64,000 bases of DNA from the NCBI GenBank assembly GCA_964420835.1, contig CAYQUO010000002.1, forward strand, positions 124,001 to 188,000. Direction: 5' to 3'. A model generated the notes under the pieces. It did not search any database and was not told the origin of the DNA. It worked only from the letters and a program-made list of their open reading frames with translations. The DNA comes from CAYQUO01 sp964420835 (GTDB lineage Bacteria; Chloroflexota; Anaerolineae; Anaerolineales; Anaerolineaceae). A program made the position numbers and the translations under genes. Shown piece by piece: positions 61,272-64,000 of this stretch. How positions within the stretch are numbered: position 1 is the first letter of the stretch; each line of letters opens with the position of its first letter.

Positions 61272-63143
61272 ATGGTGCTGCAAGCGCTTAACCGGTATTA
61301 CGATATCCTCGCTGGTGACCCTGCCAGTGATATCCCTCGCTTGGGCTACAGTATTGTACCGGTCTCTTTTGCTCTCAACCTGTCAAATGGAGGTGAGGTT
61401 TTGGATGTCCTCCATCTTTACGAGACCGTCCAGCGGGGCAGGGAGGTTCTGGAGAGGCCCTTGCCTCTGAACGTTCCAGAGCAGGCAAAGAAGTCTTCCA
61501 ACATTGTCGCAAACTTTCTTTGTGGTACTGCCGAATATGTTCTTGGACTGACCGGCAAACATTACAAAGATTCCAACTTTGCTTCCCGCTGCTTCCATGC
61601 TTTCAGGAAACTCAACCTTGCAATATTGAAGGAGGTCGATTGCTTGGAGGCTGAGGCAGTAAGGCGATTCTTGGATTGTTGGGATCCCCTGAAAGCGCAA
61701 GGATGTCTTCCTTTACACAGCCACCTGGAAGAAATGCTAAGAGGCAGCAATATCGTCTTTATGTTGGATGGCAGCCCCGGCTTCATTCACGAACATCCTG
61801 CCGTGCGGCGGTCATGGGAAGAATACAGGATGCGCAACATAAGCCAAACCCATGCCCAGTGCCTGGTGACCGGAGTGGTTTCTCCTATTGCTCGGTTGCA
61901 TCCTTCACTTAAGGGTATCAAGGGAGCCCAGTCTTCAGGCGCAACACTGGTGGGCTTTAATGCAGATGCTTATACATCGTTTGGAAAAGTGCAGGGGGGC
62001 AACTCACCCGTGAGTGAGAAGGCGACTTTTGCCTATACTACAGCATTAAACCATCTGCTATCAAAGGATAACCCGAACCGGAAGTTCAACATCGGGGATA
62101 CAACGGTGGTTTACTGGGCGGAGAGCCCTGATCCGGCCTATCCAACCTTGTTCCAGGGCCTGTTCAGCCTGGAAGCGGAAGCGGAGGCGGCAAAGGGGGC
62201 CCGGAAAACCGGCAGCAGGAACGCCCAGGCGGAGGAAAGGCTGCGTGAAGTCGCTAAGAGGGTGAAGGGTTTGCAACCTGCGGACACTACACGACTCCTG
62301 GAAGGGTTGGATCCGAAAATCCGTTTCTACGTCCTTGGCTTGGCGCCCAACGCCGCCCGGGCTTCTGTGCGCTTCTTCCATGCAGATCTGTTCGGTTCCC
62401 TGGTCGAGAAGATCATGCGTCATTACCGGGACATGGAGATGGTGCGAGAATTTATTGACCAACCCGAATTCATACCCCTATGGCAGGTACTCAACGAAAC
62501 CTTCTCCAAAAAAGAACACGATGGAAAACCATCCCCCATAATGGCTGGCGCTATGTTCCGGGCTATCCTGGAGGATGCACCCTATCCGGCTGCATTGTAT
62601 TATGCTGTTCTCAACCGCATCCGGGCGGATGTGGATGATAAACGAAAGAACATCCAAAAAATCAACCGAACCCGGGCGTCGGTCATCAAAGCCTACCTGA
62701 AACGCAAATACCGCCACCAGGAAAAAAATCCGATACAGGAGGATTTATATATGTCTCTGAATGAGAAAAGCACCAACCCAGCCTACCTGCTTGGGCGTCT
62801 GTTCGCTGCCCTGGAGAAAGCCCAGAAGGATGCCATCCCGAACCTGAATGCCACCATCAAAGACCGCTATTTCACCAACGCCTGCGCCGCTCCGGCCAGC
62901 GTCTTCCCGGTTCTGCTGCGTCTTTCTCAGCACCACATTTCCAAAGAGAAGAACCGATATATCGATCAGCTGATTGGGCGGATCGTGGAGTTGCTGGATA
63001 TTGAAAAGAACCCCATCCCCACCCATCTTTCGCTGGACGAGCAGGGTGCCTTCATCCTGGGGTACTATCATCAACGAACTGATTTATACACCCCCAAGGC
63101 GGATAGAGTGAAAGATAAAGAAGCTGCTCAGGCTGTAAATTAA
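61272..63143 (+). CDS. cas8c: Cas8c (Csd1), large Cascade subunit
   Basis: Large subunit of the type I-C effector, 623 residues, which recognises the PAM and contacts target DNA. Features: PRLGYSIVPVSFALNLSNGGEV near the start, CLVTGVVSPIARLHPSLKGIKGAQSSGATLVGFN, and a long helical C-terminus. The last 130 residues are also translated separately as the small subunit (see the cas11c entry), with the SD at 62737-62743 inside this gene. The ATG is 4 bp after the cas5 stop. Confidence 0.94.
   Translation: MVLQALNRYYDILAGDPASDIPRLGYSIVPVSFALNLSNGGEVLDVLHLYETVQRGREVLERPLPLNVPEQAKKSSNIVANFLCGTAEYVLGLTGKHYKDSNFASRCFHAFRKLNLAILKEVDCLEAEAVRRFLDCWDPLKAQGCLPLHSHLEEMLRGSNIVFMLDGSPGFIHEHPAVRRSWEEYRMRNISQTHAQCLVTGVVSPIARLHPSLKGIKGAQSSGATLVGFNADAYTSFGKVQGGNSPVSEKATFAYTTALNHLLSKDNPNRKFNIGDTTVVYWAESPDPAYPTLFQGLFSLEAEAEAAKGARKTGSRNAQAEERLREVAKRVKGLQPADTTRLLEGLDPKIRFYVLGLAPNAARASVRFFHADLFGSLVEKIMRHYRDMEMVREFIDQPEFIPLWQVLNETFSKKEHDGKPSPIMAGAMFRAILEDAPYPAALYYAVLNRIRADVDDKRKNIQKINRTRASVIKAYLKRKYRHQEKNPIQEDLYMSLNEKSTNPAYLLGRLFAALEKAQKDAIPNLNATIKDRYFTNACAAPASVFPVLLRLSQHHISKEKNRYIDQLIGRIVELLDIEKNPIPTHLSLDEQGAFILGYYHQRTDLYTPKADRVKDKEAAQAVN
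62737..62743 (+). promoter_or_regulatory. Internal ribosome-binding site for Cas11c
   Basis: AGGAGGA inside the cas8c coding sequence, spaced seven bases from ATG 62751 in the same frame. It is one of the strongest SD sequences in the window. Confidence 0.85.
62751..63143 (+). CDS. cas11c: Cas11c small subunit from an internal start in cas8c
   Basis: In-frame internal ORF of 130 residues starting MSLNEKSTNPAYLLGRLFAALE. A textbook AGGAGGA SD (62737-62743) lies seven bases before its ATG in the middle of cas8c. In characterised type I-C systems the helical C-terminus of Cas8c is produced as an independent Cas11 small subunit in this way, so the signal is very likely functional. The protein would line the belly of Cascade and help hold the non-target strand. 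Confidence 0.85.
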   Translation: MSLNEKSTNPAYLLGRLFAALEKAQKDAIPNLNATIKDRYFTNACAAPASVFPVLLRLSQHHISKEKNRYIDQLIGRIVELLDIEKNPIPTHLSLDEQGAFILGYYHQRTDLYTPKADRVKDKEAAQAVN

Positions 63144-63158
63144 AAAAAGGAGGAAGTT

Positions 63159-64000
63159 ATGAACGAACCGATTAAGAACCGCTATGAATTCGTACTGCTG
63201 TACGACGTGGAGAACGGCAACCCGAACGGGGATCCGGATGCCGGAAACATGCCGCGCATTGACCCCGAGACCGGCTATGGTATCGTTACCGATGTTTGCA
63301 TTAAACGCAAGGTGCGCAACTATGTGGAACTCATCAAAATGGATGCGCCCGGGTATCGGATTTATGTAAAAGAAGGAATTCCGCTGATTACCCAGCACAA
63401 GGAAGCATATGTCGCCAACAATATGGAGGTCCCGAAAAAGGAGGAAGCCAAGTCGGTTGGTGCCGGTGCACTGGCCATTTTGAGGAAATGGATGTGTGCG
63501 AACTTCTACGACATACGCGCCTTTGGTGCGGTGATGACACTGACGGTAAACTGCGGCCAGGTGCGCGGCCCGGTGCAGCTCAACTTTTCCCGTAGCATTG
63601 ACCCAATTGTCCAGCAGGAGGTGACCATCACCCGGATGACTGTAGCCCGCGAGGATGAGGAGAAAAAAACAGAGATCGGCCGCAAGCACATTGTCCCTTA
63701 TGGGTTGTACCGCGTGGAGGGTTATGTATCGGCCAAGCTGGCAAACGACCCTGGGAAAGGCACTGGTTTTTCAGAAGACGACCTGGCCTTGTTCTGGGAG
63801 GCGTTGGTGAACATGTTCGAACATGACCATTCGGCGGCGCGAGGGAAGATGGCCTCCCGTAAACTATTCATCTTTAAGCATGAGAGCGAACTGGGGAATG
63901 CACCGGCACACGCACTTTTTGAAACTGTTGGTGTGGAGCGTGTGGACCCAACCAGCCCGCCACGACGCTTTGAGGACTACCTCGTAAGATTTCAGAAGGA
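63159..64000 (+). CDS. cas7: Cas7c (Csd2) Cascade backbone subunit, 3' end beyond the window
   Basis: Type I-C Cas7, the crRNA-coating backbone subunit, with 280 codons visible and still open at the window end. The N-terminus RYEFVLLYDVENGNPNGDPDAGNMPRID is diagnostic of Csd2. Later VNCGQVRGPVQLNFSRSIDPI and RKHIVPYGLYRVEGYVSAKLA also fit. ATG 63159 with AAGGAGGAAG upstream, 15 bp after cas8c. Type I-C order predicts cas4, cas1, cas2 and the array to follow. Confidence 0.95.
   Translation, partial: MNEPIKNRYEFVLLYDVENGNPNGDPDAGNMPRIDPETGYGIVTDVCIKRKVRNYVELIKMDAPGYRIYVKEGIPLITQHKEAYVANNMEVPKKEEAKSVGAGALAILRKWMCANFYDIRAFGAVMTLTVNCGQVRGPVQLNFSRSIDPIVQQEVTITRMTVAREDEEKKTEIGRKHIVPYGLYRVEGYVSAKLANDPGKGTGFSEDDLALFWEALVNMFEHDHSAARGKMASRKLFIFKHESELGNAPAHALFETVGVERVDPTSPPRRFEDYLVRFQK

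Noticed and set aside
1..64000. CRISPR array within the window
   Set aside because: No set of regularly spaced direct repeats was seen; only effector genes are present and the array is expected beyond the right edge.

Overview
The window looks like a chromosomal segment of a GC-rich, anaerobic or facultative bacterium, most likely a Chloroflexota (Anaerolineae-like) member. This is an inference from the mix of genes and from the Val/Glu-rich spacer behind the lipobox of the substrate-binding lipoprotein; there is no rRNA or other marker to prove it. Most genes have clear Shine-Dalgarno sites and no tRNA or rRNA gene was seen.

Layout. 1-12 kb: a purine-type uptake and hydroxylation locus (cytosine-deaminase-like amidohydrolase cut by the window edge, fused 2Fe-2S/molybdopterin hydroxylase, BMP-family ABC importer of four genes, a second molybdopterin subunit and a YqeB-type maturation protein). 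12-17.7 kb: cyclophilin, tandem universal stress protein, NRAMP metal transporter, a broken EamA transporter, a secreted bactofilin-like membrane protein and a phosphoribosyltransferase. 17.7-20.9 kb: an AT-rich foreign island with an SfiI-type restriction-modification pair and a decayed IS256-family transposase. 20.9-26.7 kb: envelope glycolipid genes (glycosyltransferase, UDP-GlcNAc 2-epimerase, LpxL-type acyltransferase, CDP-alcohol phosphotransferase) plus membrane proteins. 27-29.6 kb: NrfHA ammonia-forming nitrite reductase and a flavodoxin-domain protein.

30-41.3 kb is the most striking part: one 2972-residue synthase with order KS-ACP-ACP-AT-KS-ACP-ACP-KR-DH, followed by a phosphopantetheinyl transferase and, on the other strand, a PfaD-type enoyl reductase. 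It resembles a compacted polyunsaturated-fatty-acid/secondary-lipid synthase. All four carrier domains carry Thr where the phosphopantetheine-accepting Ser is expected, and the two ACP pairs are near-identical copies of one ~715-bp segment.

41.5-54.9 kb is a mixed set of redox, transport and metal-homeostasis genes: a C_GCAxxG-like protein, MBL hydrolase, double CDGSH protein, YgiD-type dioxygenase, GPH symporter, CrtI-like desaturase with a 48-residue membrane partner, FAD dehydrogenase, and a P1B-4 metal ATPase with an ArsR regulator. 55-58.1 kb is a compact cobamide tail-assembly/remodelling operon (cobT-cobS-cbiR-cobU). 58.4-64 kb is the effector half of a type I-C CRISPR-Cas system (cas3-cas5-cas8c-cas7) with an obvious internal start for Cas11c; the adaptation genes and any array would lie beyond the window.
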